This document shows positions 32,815 to 44,564 of a DNA stretch of 64,000 bases, piece by piece. The position numbers and the translations under genes are program-made. The notes under the pieces are model-generated. The model made no database searches. It was not told where the DNA came from and saw only the letters and a list, made by a program, of their open reading frames with translations. Source of the stretch: Smallanthus sonchifolius (taxonomy: Eukaryota > Streptophyta > Magnoliopsida > Asterales > Asteraceae); assembly GCA_023525975.1 (NCBI GenBank), contig CM042022.1:25407001-25471000 (forward strand), read 5' to 3'. The stretch's first letter is position 1, and every line of letters starts with the position of its first letter.

Positions 32815-34888
32815 TGTCACACCCCAGCTAAAGCGAAAACACGGGAATGTAACGAAAACTGATATCGCGAACACATAGTTTTCTAGAGAAAGTTTAAATT
32901 ACATAACATTCAGATATTTAAGATGTTCGAATAATTAAATGAGTACAAGTCGAATTTTATCACTTAGTAGTCCTAACATGTAGACTATACGCGAAGATCT
33001 TCTAGAATACTCTTATTTCTGCATGCGTTCGCAATCACGTCCATTTCTTCCCTGAAAAACATGCTAAAAAGTGTCAACCAAAATGGTTGGTGAGTTCACA
33101 GGTTTGGGATTCAATCAAATATTTGTAAATAATACGTTTACTATATATGTGTGATCAAGTAACAGATGCAATCTACATGGGTCCATAACCAAACCTATTG
33201 ACACTTGTATTGCCCCATGTTAATGTCTTATCACAAAACATTAGTACTTGGTGGAAATAAGCATTCATTTAATAATGTAGTTATTGGAAAGGCGTGACCA
33301 ATTCCATGAATGGGAGTTTGTTAGACTCCGATCGTACTATCTATATTATCCATTGGCTCAAACTCCATGAGTTAATTGGTTATGTAGTCATAGGGCCTTA
33401 GTGTGATAATCTTGTCACATGTAATATACACCGTGTGTCTGATGCAAAGTATAAAATAAACGAGTTTCTTGAATCATAGAATGTAAAACAATGTATTTGA
33501 AGCATGTATTTCCCCCAAATATGTAAAACGAAAACGGGGCTAGGAATACTCACATCGAGTCTTGAATAGTGATAATAGTTATGAATGAAACTGGAACGTC
33601 CTACTCTAATGCTACAAGTAAATAAATACTACTTGAGCTTATAGGATTTAACTCTATGCATGAAACATTGGTGATGGATGCACGCATGTTAAAGACATAT
33701 TTTTCGGGATTTATATCGGTTAACGATTCTATAAATGCATCAATACCGATTATGTTTATACATGATTTGAAGTCATAATGTACTAGTTAGATAATTCTTT
33801 GTATCGAAATAACTATTTATATATAGATAATATTACATAATTTATATTACTCAAACATGATTTCTTTGTACAAACGTTAAATAAATACTTTATTTATCAA
33901 CGACGATCGTACGAAAACGATTAAAATATAAGGTATAAAGTATCACGTTTATGCTTCTATACATCCTTTTTAATGTATATGAAAATCACGTATAGTTTAG
34001 ACTTGTATCAAATCTCTAATTGTCAATAAATAAAGCTTTTTCAACGAAAAATAAATAGTATAACGTTTTCTGTTGTAACTCGTTTAAAATACTTTTTAAG
34101 ACATTCTATTATTCGAAAATCATTCTAATATGAATATATAACATATATTTAGTATACTTGTAGGAAAATAATGGTTTATGAGTGTAGATAAATATGCATG
34201 AATTCTTTATTTTCGTATGTTACATGCATGTATATATAATTAAACCGGTCTTTATTTTACACCTTTTAATGTCTCGTTTTAACCCTTGGAACTTATATTT
34301 TATATGACAAAGGTTATTTATAATTTACTTAATGATTCTAGATGTATAAACCTATGATCAAATTCATTTTAGAGTACGAAACTAAAATAAGTATTCTTAG
34401 TTTCGAATGTTAATAGTATATTACCGGGTTTAACAAATGGTTCTCGTTCTTGAGTTTTGAACAACCTAAAGCATGTTCAAAAGATTAGTGTACTTATATT
34501 AACATATATATATTTGTATAATGATAAGGAACTTTGTATAATGATAAGGAACTTTGTATGAATGTATAAATCTACATAAAATGGTTGTTACTTATATATA
34601 TATTTGATAACTCTTTTCACATTCATATGTTGATGATAATGGTTCGTATGTTCTCTTGTATCATAGGACACCACCTTGAACTAGCCAGGTAAGTCACACA
34701 TGAATATATAACTCACGAACATGTATCCTTCAACATAACACATGAATGGCATGAAGGGTTATAAAGAACACCATCATCCGAGTGTTATTTTATGTGGTGA
34801 TATATGTATATATGCATTGTTTATACTAATGTATATGCATGGAACGAGTACAATGAGAGCGAAATAAGATCGTTTTCTAGGTGTTACA
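32815..34888 (-). repeat. Tekay-like LTR, solo or truncated
   Basis: Plus-strand TGTCACACCCCAGC at 32815 and GGTGTTACA at 34888 have the same end pattern as LTRs of elements C, E and the solo LTR at 44285, but the body is a different family. The flanks GGAAT and GAAGT agree at only three of five positions, and the Tat-like protease does not resume afterwards. It may be a solo LTR with a rearranged right side. No ORF; very AT-rich. Confidence 0.5.
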
Positions 34889-35427
34889 GAAGTTTTCGAG
34901 TGATTTGTGTGTTTTCTATACGATCCTATCGCTAATTAAATATAAAAATTATCCTAACTAACTTTGCGAAAATAAAGGCTTGACTCTATGTTCTTCTTGT
35001 GACCATTAGTCCACTTATCGTGCGCATTTCCCACGTGGTCCACGTCCTACTGACCGAGTCTTAAGGTAAATATAACGTTACGACTGTTTCTCCTGCGAAT
35101 AACAAAGAAAACAATGGACAAGTAGCCGTTAATAACAATATTCAAGATACCAAAGTTACCAGGATCTTGGATTCCGGATCATGTATATTTCAGGATCCTG
35201 CTTGAAATTCATCCCATAACAATTGTCCCCAAAATTTGACATCTGTATACGCGAGTTACAGCTGTTAAATTTTCAAATTTTGAATTTTGAAATTTAACCG
35301 GCTGCTAGATAAGACGTGGTGCGAGAAACGAGGTGATGATACGGTGTCGTTCGAGGCGGTTTCATTGTTACCCTATATTTACTTTTCCTTTTTATTAATC
35401 CCAACTTTATCTTATTCATATTTCTCT
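34889..35427. other. Unassigned stretch before the transposon gene
   Basis: I see no confident feature. GATCTTGGATTCCGG and TTCAGGATCCTGC near 35160-35205 resemble LTR-type sequence, but nothing pairs with them inside the window. Confidence 0.3.
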
Positions 35428-37142
35428 ATGGGATCTCAGGTAAAAACCTCTCTTCTTCCTCTTAACTCTCTGATTTTTGCATCAAAACATGACGAAAAAG
35501 AATACTCGATCATCTCTTCCGACGATCTTTATAGTCAGAACTTGATAGTTAACCCGGATTCTGAAAAATGCACTTTCACCGATATTGATATTCAATCCCT
35601 TGAATCCGGAGGCTTTTTCCTAAAAAATACTATTTTTAGACCATTCAATCCTACGACCAGAGCGGATTTTACTTCAGAGAGTTGGGTCTGTTTTCCGTTT
35701 TTCCCTTTTTCTCTTGGTTTCACGTACCCCTTTCCTACTCTTACCACCAGGATGTTTAGGAAAACCAGTCTGAATTATGCCCAAACCATGCCTATGATCT
35801 GGCGAACTCTGTATACTCTAGAATTTTGATTCTTCATCACGCCATTGACTTTTCTACTTCCTAATTGGCGCACGTCTATAACCTAAGAAACCATGGCTCT
35901 TCCTGCTTTTTGTTTCAAATCAGACCTGGCATGACCCATTTGATCTTGAAAACAACTCAGAATGATTCCAACTGGAAAAATATTTTTTCTTTGTGAGGAG
36001 GGATTCAATCCCTGATGGGGATAAGTTGCCAGTCAAATGGATCGTTAAGGGTAGAATTCTGTCTTGTAGGATCCCTATAATTTTGACATCCGTGACACTG
36101 ACTTTGATTTTCTTTTACTTTACAGCGCCAAAGTTTTCTGATCTAGCTCCTGCTTCTTCCGAGACCGCCAAGAAGGTATCCGCCTTCTACAATATCAATC
36201 CCATTGAGAGGACCTTCAAGTTCAGGATTTCCTCGGTTGTAGCAAGTCCAAAAGGTTCTTCCTCCGATTTCAAAATGTCTGGTAAGAAATACAATGCTAC
36301 ACTATTTTATTAGTTAATAATATGATAGATATTTTGACCTGCTATTTTGAAATAGGTGTACGAAGATCCAGTTCCTAATTTGCTCTAGTTGACATTGACA
36401 ACATGGTTTCTATGGGTAAGGCCATAAAAAAAGAGCCTAAGCAAACCGCTACTCCAGCACCCAAACCGGATGCTCCTAAGCCTGAGGTATCCAATACTCA
36501 CCCTAAGCCATCGTCTAGCAAGAAGCGAAAAATCATCGATCCTGCTGAACTGGTCATTCGGGAATGCCTTGATTTTGCTGATGCTCATAATAAGCTGCAT
36601 AATGTCAGCCATCTGGTAAGAAATGTTCATTATCCTAGATCTTGAGTTTAATCCTGCATTTATATTAACATATACATTGTATATAATAGGCTATGGATAA
36701 AATGACCATGTTCTACGATCAGCTTTTAAAGGAGGTTGAGGCGAACAAGCTGAAGATTCCCAAATTGCAAAGGAGCGAAGCTGCCAAGAGCAAAAAGCTA
36801 TCTGATGTCACCAAGGAGCGTAGTAATGTGAAGGAAGAACTGTAGCACGTGCATATCCAACATGCCCGGGATCTTGATGAGTCCAATGAACAGGCTAAGG
36901 CCTCAGCTGCGATGTCCATATTCCAAGCCAGAATCAAGATGGATAAAGAAGCTTAGGACACGGACTTTGATATGGCCACTTGGGATGTACAGGAGTGGAA
37001 AAGGCATGTTGCAAAGTTGGGAGGAGAGCTGGTGCTAGAGGAGGATGTGAGCAAATTGGTGGCTGAAGATGAGACTGAGGGTTCAGCAAAGGTAGCGAGG
37101 AGCATGGAGTTGTTGTTGCTGGGAAGCAAGTTGATCAGGGTG
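35428..37142 (+). pseudogene. Gypsy-type transposon protein with introns and coiled coil, decayed
   Basis: Likely start ATG at 35428 (MGSQVKTSLLPL). The core ESWVCFPFFPFSLGFTYPFP, YAQTMPMIWRTLYTL, then after a frame change HHAIDFSTS, NHGSSCFLFQIRPGM and FFFVRRDSIPDGDKLPVKW, is what I recognise as the plant 'putative gypsy-type transposon' domain (Pfam PF04195-like; from memory). GT...AG gaps at about 36283-36355 and 36616-36690 look like introns. Downstream is a Lys/Pro-rich linker (KQTATPAPKPDAPKPE) and a long charged helical part (KEVEANKLKIPKLQRSEAAK onward) with two stops. It ends where an inverted copia LTR piece begins. Its role in a transposon is unknown to me. Confidence 0.6.
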
Positions 37143-37440
37143 ATGTAGGATCGAGAAATTACAAGATGGTTCTGTTCTTAGTTGAAATTGGCGGAAACAA
37201 TAACAACTACACAAGTGTAATCGAGTAAGCAGAAAGAATACTTTTAAGAACACTGTTGTATTAAGCTTTTGCAGATAAACGATTACAATTGAAACTCAAT
37301 CAAAAAGCACAAAAAGCAGACTTACAATGAAGTGTTTACACATTATTTATACTCACTTAGAATCAAGACAGCCCCTTGATTCTAAGGATCAGATCTAACA
37401 CAGACCGTTGATCTGTTGTATGTAGCTAACTATTCTCAGC
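37143..37440 (-). repeat. Partial LTR related to copia B, inverted
   Basis: Plus-strand TGTAGGATCG at 37143, ACAAGATGGTTCTGTTC and GGATCAGATCTAACA match the 3' half of the copia B LTR (55251-55938) read on the minus strand, at clearly lower identity than B's own two LTRs. The 5' half of this LTR is absent: it joins the accessory ORF directly after codons SWSYNAE. Confidence 0.75.
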
Positions 37441-38796
37441 ATTGTAGGACCAGCTGATGAATGGAGTGTGGGATTGAAGAGGTTTGGCATCAACGATTTC
37501 ATCTTTGATGGGGTTGAAGTAATGTATGATTGCCAGCAAAAGATGTCTCCCACCTTCATTCTCAGGCTCAGAGGATTCACCCAGCTCCATCATTCTTCTT
37601 AGATCAGAATCTGGAAGCTGTAGTACCTCATTAACAGAAGTATAGATTGATCTTTTAGCTTCTGTCCTCCCCCTGAACACTTCAAACCATTGGTCTTCAG
37701 GGCTGTATGACCATCTGATTATTTCTCTTGAGTCTTCATGTTTGGAAGTGGGTTTGTTTTTCTTTTTGGGAGGTTGTTGATGAGTAGGAGCTGGGTGTGT
37801 GGATTTGGACTTTGAGGGAGGAGAGGAAGGAGGTCTAGGAAGGAGAGTGGAAGGTTGTTGGATTGAGGAAGTGTTGGGTTTCTTTGGTTTCCTTTCTTCT
37901 TCTTGAATGTTTACCCTTTTCTTGGAGCCTTTCTTCTCCAATCTTTCTTCCTCATCCTTCTTGACTTTGAAATAGAGGGTTTGCAGGTTTATGAAACTCA
38001 TGGGACCTAGCCTCTTTCCACTCTCTCCTCTAGCCTTAAGGAAGTCAATCATGACCTTTCTTTCTTCATGGGTCCGTTTATTAATGGCAATGGTCTTTTT
38101 GGACTTTTGTTTGGCTTTTTCTTCTTCTTCAGCCTTTTTCTTCTTTGCCAATTGACCTTGTTGACCCATGAAGGCTCTGCAGATCTGGTTCTGGTAAGCT
38201 GCAATACGAACCTTGGCAAGATCCCTGAGCTCGTCTACAGTATCAAGATCATAAGCGAGAGCTTCGTCGTTGTTTTCCTGAGTCTGAAGGTTGGTTCTGG
38301 CAGTAGGGATAACCATCTCTGTAGGGATCATGACTTCTGTTCCAAATACCAAAGAGAATTGCGTTTGTCCTATTGTGTTTTTTGCTGTTGTTCTATCTGC
38401 CCAAAGTGCAAATGGTAATTCTTCAGCCCATCTTCCTTTCTTCGCTCCCAATCTCTTCTTAAGGTTGTTGATTATGATCTTGTTGCTGGATTCCGCCTGT
38501 TCATTGGCTTGAGGATGCACAGGGGTGGAGGTTATCATTTTGATCCCCCAACTGGCATAAAAATTAGTTGTTCTCTTGCCGATGAACTGAGATCCATTGT
38601 CACACACTATCTCTGCCGGGATCCCAAATCCTGTCAGGATATTGCGCTTGATGAAGAAGATGACCTCTTTTTCTCTCACTTGGACGAATGCCTCAGCTTC
38701 AATCCACTTAGAGGAGTAGTCTGTCATTGCTAGCATAAAAACTTTACCTCCTTGTGCCTTAGGAAGTTTGCCAACTATATCCATCCCCCATTTCAT
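37426..38796 (-). CDS. Chimeric 456-codon ORF: Tat integrase core fused to copia accessory C-terminus
   Basis: Residues 1 to about 204 are Tat-like integrase: MDIVGKLPKAQGGKVFMLAM (first Asp), EIVCDNGSQF (second Asp), HPQANEQAESSNKII (Glu region), WAEELPFALWADRTT and YDLDTVDELRDLAKVRIAAYQ. From residue about 206 the frame continues without a break into CRAFMGQQGQLAKKKKAEEE, a charged helix, a Pro/Ser/Lys-rich stretch (PSTLLPRPPSSPPSKSKS) and VFRGRTEAKRSIYTSVNEVL. These match copia B's accessory protein at 54258-55020. The joint lies at about 38176-38186, where both parents share an AGATCT/AAATCT-CAGAGCC-like stretch. The integrase C-terminal domain is missing. Whether it is ever translated is unknown. 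Confidence 0.8.
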   Translation of the reverse strand: MKWGMDIVGKLPKAQGGKVFMLAMTDYSSKWIEAEAFVQVREKEVIFFIKRNILTGFGIPAEIVCDNGSQFIGKRTTNFYASWGIKMITSTPVHPQANEQAESSNKIIINNLKKRLGAKKGRWAEELPFALWADRTTAKNTIGQTQFSLVFGTEVMIPTEMVIPTARTNLQTQENNDEALAYDLDTVDELRDLAKVRIAAYQNQICRAFMGQQGQLAKKKKAEEEEKAKQKSKKTIAINKRTHEERKVMIDFLKARGESGKRLGPMSFINLQTLYFKVKKDEEERLEKKGSKKRVNIQEEERKPKKPNTSSIQQPSTLLPRPPSSPPSKSKSTHPAPTHQQPPKKKNKPTSKHEDSREIIRWSYSPEDQWFEVFRGRTEAKRSIYTSVNEVLQLPDSDLRRMMELGESSEPENEGGRHLLLAIIHYFNPIKDEIVDAKPLQSHTPFISWSYNAENS

Positions 38797-39105
38797 AAAT
38801 GGCCATGAAGCGATGATTGGATATAAAGGTTCTGTCGGTTGATGAAGTATGTTGCTATTTCTTTGGCAGGCATCACATTTCTAGGAGTAAGTTATGGCAT
38901 CCTTCCTCATGGTAAGCCAATAGTATCCTATCCTCAGGATCTTCGAGAATAGTGCTATGCCCCTAGTGTGATTTCCACAGTCGCCTTCATGTATGTCTTT
39001 GAGAGCTTCAGGTGCTTCAGGAACCTCCAAGCATCTTAAGTATGGACCTGCAATAGACTTTCTATACAAGACATCGTGTAATATTATAAAGCGAGATACC
39101 CTCAT
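38797..39105 (-). pseudogene. Element G integrase zinc domain
   Basis: MRVSRFIILHDVLYRKSIAG, HEGDCGNHTRGIALFSKIL, then a stop followed by KCDACQRN: the HHCC zinc-binding start of integrase, in frame order just upstream of the catalytic core in 37426-38796. The stop after AITYS separates the two. Confidence 0.85.
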
Positions 39106-39246
39106 GCAAAAGCCTTATGATTCTTTTCATCACTTGGGATCTCTCCATTCTGTAATTAGTTCTTAATAGGTGAAATCCAGGATCCTTGACTAGGTTCAAG
39201 ATCCTGAATATATGTTTCTTCTGTATTTGATACTTCATTTTTCTTC

Positions 39247-39790
39247 TCAATTGTCGTGGAGATACCTGATTTTCATATCCCAAGCTAGTTGTAATCCTGC
39301 TATCAGTGCCTCATATTCCGCTTCGTTATTAGTTGCCTGGAACTCACAGCTTATGGATTGGGGTATTATGTCCCCTTGTGGCGATTTCAGTATGATGCCT
39401 AGACCTGTTCCTCTAACTTTTGATGCACCGTCAGTGAATAAAGTCCACTTATCCTTGGATTCTTCTAATTGTTGAACTTCAAGGTCTGCTTCATGTTGGA
39501 CGTCACTACTGAAATCAGCCACAAAGTCCGTAAGTGCCTGAGACTTTATTGTAGTTCTAGGTTCATATATGAGGTCATAGGCACTGTGCTTGACTGACCA
39601 CTTAGTCATCCTTCCAGACATCGCTGGCTTTCTTAAGACACACTTAATAGGGTAGTTAGTCTTAACATGAATAACATGAGTTTTAAAATAATGTCTGAGT
39701 TTAGTGGATGCCATTATTAAAGCTAATATTAATTTTTCTAAATGAGAATACATGGTTTCTGCCGTAAGTAGGCTTTTACTTACATAGTAT
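39247..39790 (-). pseudogene. Element G RNase H region including archaeal-type domain
   Basis: LRHYFKTHVIHVKTNYPIKC and YEPRTTIKSQALTDFVADF come from the first RNase H and linker; KWTLFTDGASKVRGTGLGII and ATNNEAEYEALIAGLQLAWD are the second, archaeal-type RNase H that defines the Tat lineage. The frame is separated from the reverse transcriptase by a TAA near 39800 and ends in a stop after RYLHDN. Confidence 0.9.
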
Positions 39791-39801
39791 ACTGAATGTT
39801 G

Positions 39802-40917
39802 TTACCCTTCGTTATCCTTGACTAGGACAGCACTTACAGAGTGTCCGAATACCGCCAAGTATAGGGATAATGGTTCGCCATTTTCAGGTTTCATCAATAG
39901 AGGAGCTGTTGATAAGTACACCTTTAATAATTGGAGTGCTTGTTCATGCTTCTCTTCCCATTCAAACCTTTTATTCTTCATTAGGATATCGTAGAACTCT
40001 TTGCATCTTTCTAAGGATCTTGGAATGAACCTGTTAAGAGCTACTATTCTGCTAGTTAGCCTTTGAACATCCTTGGTGTTTGCCGGGGATTTCAAATTGA
40101 TGATTGCTTTGATTTTCTCTGGACTGGCTTCAATTCCTCTTTTGGTCACCATGTATCCCAAGAATTTTCCTACCCCTACTCCGAAGTGGCATTTGGAAGG
40201 GTTCAGCTTCATGTTGTACTGGTCCAGAATATCCAATGCCTCTCTGAGATCTCTAGGATAATCCTCATCTTTCGTTGATTTTACCACCATGTCATCGATG
40301 TAGACCTCCACGGTGTCCCCTAGCTTGTCTTTAAACATCATGTTCACCAGCCTTTGGTATGTAGCACCTGCGTTTTTCAGACTAAAAGGCATAGCAATTA
40401 AACAATAGATATTTGTTGGAGTCATGAAGGCAATATCCTCCTGGTCTGAGGGTTCCATCTGGATCTGTTGGAATCCTGATGAAGCATCCATGAATGTCAG
40501 CATTTCGTGGCCTGTTGTAGCATCAACCATTGAGTCTATGTGTGGTAATGGAAATGGATCTTTTGGACATGCTTTGTTTAAGTCTGTGAAGTCTACACAG
40601 ACTCTCCATTTTGCATTCTTCTTCTGGACCACTACCACATTGGCTAGCCACCTTGGGAATTTTACTTCCCTTATCATTCCTGCTTTTAAAAGTCTCTCGA
40701 CCTCTTCCTGGATAACTTCATTTCTTTCTGGAGCAAGTTTTCTTCTCTTTTGGTGTATAGGTCTAAAACTATTATCAACACCCAATTTATGCGTAATAAT
40801 ATCTTTAGAAATACCTGTCATATCTTCATGTTTCGAAGCGAAGGTTGAAGTTCTACTATTTAGTAATTCTATAAGACTTTGTTTAATATCCTTAGGGATA
40901 TTTGTTCCAACAAGCAC
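39802..40917 (-). CDS. Element G reverse transcriptase, open over 371 codons
   Basis: Uninterrupted frame: HKLGVDNSFRPIHQKRRKLA, MIREVKFPRWLANVVVVQKK, KWRVCVDFTDLNKACPKDPFPLPHID kept in normal order, FMDASSGFQQIQM, the polymerase active site VYIDDMVVKS (codons near 40291-40302), LNPSKCHFGVGVGKFLGYMV, and the RNase H start ALQLLKVYLSTAPLLMKP. Typical Tat reverse transcriptase of the Ty3 superfamily. It is the best preserved enzyme frame in the window, but its neighbours are broken, so it is a surviving fragment of a dead polyprotein. Confidence 0.9.
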   Translation of the reverse strand: MLVGTNIPKDIKQSLIELLNSRTSTFASKHEDMTGISKDIITHKLGVDNSFRPIHQKRRKLAPERNEVIQEEVERLLKAGMIREVKFPRWLANVVVVQKKNAKWRVCVDFTDLNKACPKDPFPLPHIDSMVDATTGHEMLTFMDASSGFQQIQMEPSDQEDIAFMTPTNIYCLIAMPFSLKNAGATYQRLVNMMFKDKLGDTVEVYIDDMVVKSTKDEDYPRDLREALDILDQYNMKLNPSKCHFGVGVGKFLGYMVTKRGIEASPEKIKAIINLKSPANTKDVQRLTSRIVALNRFIPRSLERCKEFYDILMKNKRFEWEEKHEQALQLLKVYLSTAPLLMKPENGEPLSLYLAVFGHSVSAVLVKDNEG

Positions 40918-41007
40918 CTTGACGTCAAGATCCTCCGCACTTAGAGATAATTCTTTAACATCCTGCTCCTAGGTTTCCAAGACGTCCCGGGCTTGTTTCT
41001 TTAGTTG

Positions 41008-41405
41008 CTATGCTTGCCTGGTCTTGACCGAATCTTTCATCGATGAAGTGTAACAATCCTTTGCATCTTGCTGATCACTATTGATTTTCACTATCCCCCA
41101 AGGGGTTGGCATCTTGACCCATTGATGGTATGTTGAAGGCACTGCCTTCATATCGTGTATCCAAGGCCTCCCTAGGATGATATTATAACAAGACAATGAA
41201 TCTATTATACAAAACTTTTGAATAGTGTTTACCCCTTCGATATATATCGGTAGCTTTACCTCTCCGACAGTGTTTTTTACTTCTCCACTGAATCCTACCA
41301 GTACTGCAGATTTGGAGATAATTTCATAATCCAGGATCCCCACTCTTTTTAGGACCTCATGTTGAATGATGTTTACTGAGCTTCCTCCATCTATTAGTAT
41401 CTTTC
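41008..41405 (-). pseudogene. Element G protease
   Basis: ILIDGGSSVNIIQHEVLKRV at about 41344-41403 holds the D-G-G-S loop. It is followed by VGEVKLPIYIEGVNTIQKFC and LSCYNIILGRPWIHDMKAVP, the conserved end of Tat proteases. A stop after KTRQA at 41008 separates it from the reverse transcriptase. Confidence 0.85.
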
Positions 41406-41629
41406 GGATGAAGTGATTTGCAATATATAGAGTGATTACTAGGCCATTGTGATGAGGATCCTACACGTTATCTCTGTCGTCTTCGTCGAAGGAGATCACA
41501 TTTTCTTCAATCAAGATGGAGGTTCTAATAGACTTGTCCCCTTTTTCTGTTTTTTTGATTCTTTGGCATTTCTTTTGGTTGTAGAGTAAGAAGTGCCACA
41601 AATGTCAGATCCTTTGCCCAAGAAATAGC

Positions 41630-42336
41630 TTATCTCTTTGCGTAGGGCAATATAATCTTAGGTAACATGTCCAAAATCCTCATGGAAAGCACACCATTTG
41701 GATTTTTCCTTTCCTCCGGTACTCTTCTCGAATTTACGGGGCCACCTAACTTCTCTCCGAGATCCTGCATGGCATATAACAAACCAGTTGTATCAAATGA
41801 AAAAAAATATTCAGTTAACTTAGGATATTCTTCCTCTTCCTCCTCATTTTCTACAATGTTGACCCTATGATTATCAGGTTTAGAATATGGATTGGATCTA
41901 TAAGGTTTGAAGGGTGCAGTTTCAATCTTCCGATTGGGTTGATTGTAACTGGTCGGAGCATCCACCCTTTGCTGGATTTTCTTATCATCTTCGAGCCTGA
42001 TGAATCTTAGCGCCCTATTCCTGACGTCGTCAAGGTTCCTGCAAGGATTCATAACAAGGTCTTCATAAAATTGAAAATCTTTCCTTAGTCCCATTTTGAA
42101 TGCTTGGACTGCAGTGGCAACGTCAGGATTCGGGATACTAGGGATTCTCGGTCAAATTTGCTGACATAGTCTCGGAGGGATTATCCAGGATTCTGAATTA
42201 TCCTGTATAATTCACTTGTTAACCTTTCAAAAGTTCTACTGCAAGAGAATTGATTGTTAAACAGGTTAATCAAATGAGCAAATGAAGTAATAGAATATGG
42301 AGGAACATTAAGTAGCCAAGATGATGATAATTTCAT
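41630..42336 (-). pseudogene. Element G gag, C-terminal half
   Basis: FAHLINLFNNQFSCSR, ERLTSELYRIIQNPG, then a stop, SLRDYVSKFDRES, and after a frame change KMGLRKDFQFYEDLVMNPC, RNRALRFIRLEDDKK, acidic EEEEEEYPKLTEY, and FSFDTTGLLYAMQDLGEK. Typical Tat Gag C-terminal half. The zinc motif downstream is degraded. The N-terminal half is missing. Confidence 0.8.
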
Positions 42337-42339
42337 TTG

Positions 42340-42578
42340 GTGCATTTCGGGAGAAGGCCATTGTAGGGTTTCTTGTCTCGGGTGACGGCCACGAAATTCT
42401 TAGTGGTTTTCGGCTTCTTATCATTCCCAACGACTGCCTTCTTCCCGCTTCCTTCATTCCACTTTCTCTGTTCTCTAGACCCTTTCCTTGTCAACACACC
42501 ATCTCTTACCGCACCATCAGTCAGTGATCTAGCCAATAGTATGGCTTCCTTCATACTACTTGGTTCATTAGAGGTGGC
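42340..42578 (-). pseudogene. Scrap of Tekay-like gag
   Basis: MTATSNEPSSMKEAILLARS, LTDGAVRDGVL and VTRDKKPYNGLLPKCTK form the Gag stretch just before the zinc knuckles of a Tekay-like element. It is about 80 codons, open, cut at the first knuckle cysteine by the Tat gag on one side and by the LTR of element E on the other. GTGGC (42574-42578) is the candidate target site for E. Confidence 0.65.
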
Positions 42579-44099
42579 TGTCACACCCCGACTTATGGCG
42601 GATTATACGCCGAGGCTGACGTGGTTGTTCATAAGCACATGATCATCTATAAAATGCGTTTCAATAATTATTCATCATATTAAATATTTGTTACAAGGAA
42701 AATAAAAACATATTGTTCATAACATAATCAAAATTTAAATTTATTAATGCTAGGTCGATAGCCCTAAATGATTAAGCATGGTCCTCAAACTGGTGCACCT
42801 AAAACATGTAAGTAAATGTCAACTACAAGTAGTTGGTGAGTGACATAGGTTTTGACACCAAACAAAGTTGAATATGATTTACAATTCAATATGTTCAAAT
42901 CAAGTCTAAGGCATAAATGTGAAAACATACGAGGTTCCATAGTGTACAATCAAGCCATGTAATATGTATGCACAATCCCCCGGATTGCGTGAAGTAAGGT
43001 ACCAAAATGTATACACAAACCCGCCAAGGTTTGTGTTAAGTAATGAATCGGATTCCCATATAAATGATCATAAAAGGTACTAACTTAGGCTTGCCACATA
43101 AGTTAATGATTTTACTAAACATGAACACATGTATCACCAAGTAGTTTAAGACATAATGCACAAAGAATTTTGTATAAGAACATAGGTAATTGAATTGTGT
43201 ATGTAAAGTAATGTAGACATGTTCCACCCCGAGTATTTGTAAACAAAAGTACTGTAAAAGGGGGCTATGAAACTCACTTGTAATGAAGCTAACAAATAGT
43301 ATGAATTGTTAATGATGGATAGGTTTCCTGAGAATTCCTCAAAATCAACCTACACGGATAATTGTATTCTAAACTCAAAGTATGCCTAATGAAAGTAAGA
43401 AATTCTGAGATTTTAGGGTTTCATAAGATTTGGGATTGGATATGGGATGTGTACATTTATAGGAAAATATATGTTTATCACAAGTATAAAAATAGTTTAT
43501 TAGAATTAATTAGGGTTTCTAATTAATTATATAGTGTTTATATTAATATTACGTTTGAATTTATTTAAATAATTTTTCTAAAAATAATTAATAAATAAAT
43601 TATGGATTAACAAAGGTTTAAATAATTGTTTCATTTAAATAAAATAATTATTTAAACTTTTTAAATAATCTCCTTTACTAAAATGATAAATAAAAAGATA
43701 TTAAATTAATATAAGTGTTAAATGAAGTTAATTGAATTTTGTATAACTATTTATCTAAAATAATTATTTAAGTATTTCTATAGATTTAAAATGTTTTAAA
43801 TAATTATTCTTTGCCAAAAATAATTAATTATATGTCTAAAATCGAGTTAATAATGTTTAAATAAATATTTAAAATTTGTTTTATAAACATTGTTATCCTA
43901 TAAATAAAACAACATATTTAGATTTATTCAAATAAATCAATTATATTATTTATTTAGGGCTTCATAATATTTATAATGTTTTTTTATTAAATTAAAAATG
44001 AATAAAACATTATTTAATATTTCCTGTTTTTATAAAAGTTTCTAAATGTATTTATTAGATTTATAAAAACTAAATCAGAATTTTAAAACTATTATGTAT
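42579..44099 (-). repeat. 3' LTR of element E, distal part
   Basis: Starts TGTCACACCCCGAC on the plus strand; aligned with 62430-63290. It keeps a 655-bp segment (42832-43486 inclusive) that the other LTR has lost between two ACAAGTA copies. The last bases, TGTAT (44095-44099), form the target duplication of copia B. Confidence 0.9.
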
Positions 44100-44564
44100 T
44101 GTAGAAATAAAGACCGATGGCTACAAAATTCTCTAAGTACAAATGTTGCTTACCTCAGAGATTGCTGTTGACCAACAAACTGCTGCGGATAAGCTTATCT
44201 GCAGTGGATACTTGTTCTTCTGCTGAAGAACAAATCTGCTGCGGATAGGCCTTATCTGCTGAAGACCAAAGTTGCAGCTGATAGTGTAACATTCCTGATT
44301 TTCCGACCCTGTTTGAATTTATGGTAATGAATAAAATAACAATACGACATTAAACCCTATACTTATTCAAACCTACGCCTCATTAAATTGTTAGCCGATC
44401 GTATTTTAATTCAAAGTTTTAGAACTCAAATCACATGGTAACACCTCCTAGAGTTAACTCAGTTAGTAATCCCGTTAGGTGTTCTGTTAAATCCTAACCA
44501 AGCTAATTCTGTCAAAGCTGAAGTTGCAAGGGCTGATTTTGTAAATAACCAGAAACCCTAGTAG

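Larger units (their letters stand above)
38180..42336 (-). mobile_element. Tat-like Ty3 element G, both ends lost
   Basis: Minus-strand gag, protease, reverse transcriptase, archaeal-type RNase H and integrase in the normal Tat order. It has no LTR of its own in the window. The left end is fused to copia-B-related sequence at about 38180; the right end is joined to a Tekay-like gag scrap at about 42337. Confidence 0.8.

Noticed and set aside
32810..34893. Certain solo LTR with target duplication
   Set aside because: Flanks match at only three of five bases and the host frame does not resume, so it is left as solo or truncated.
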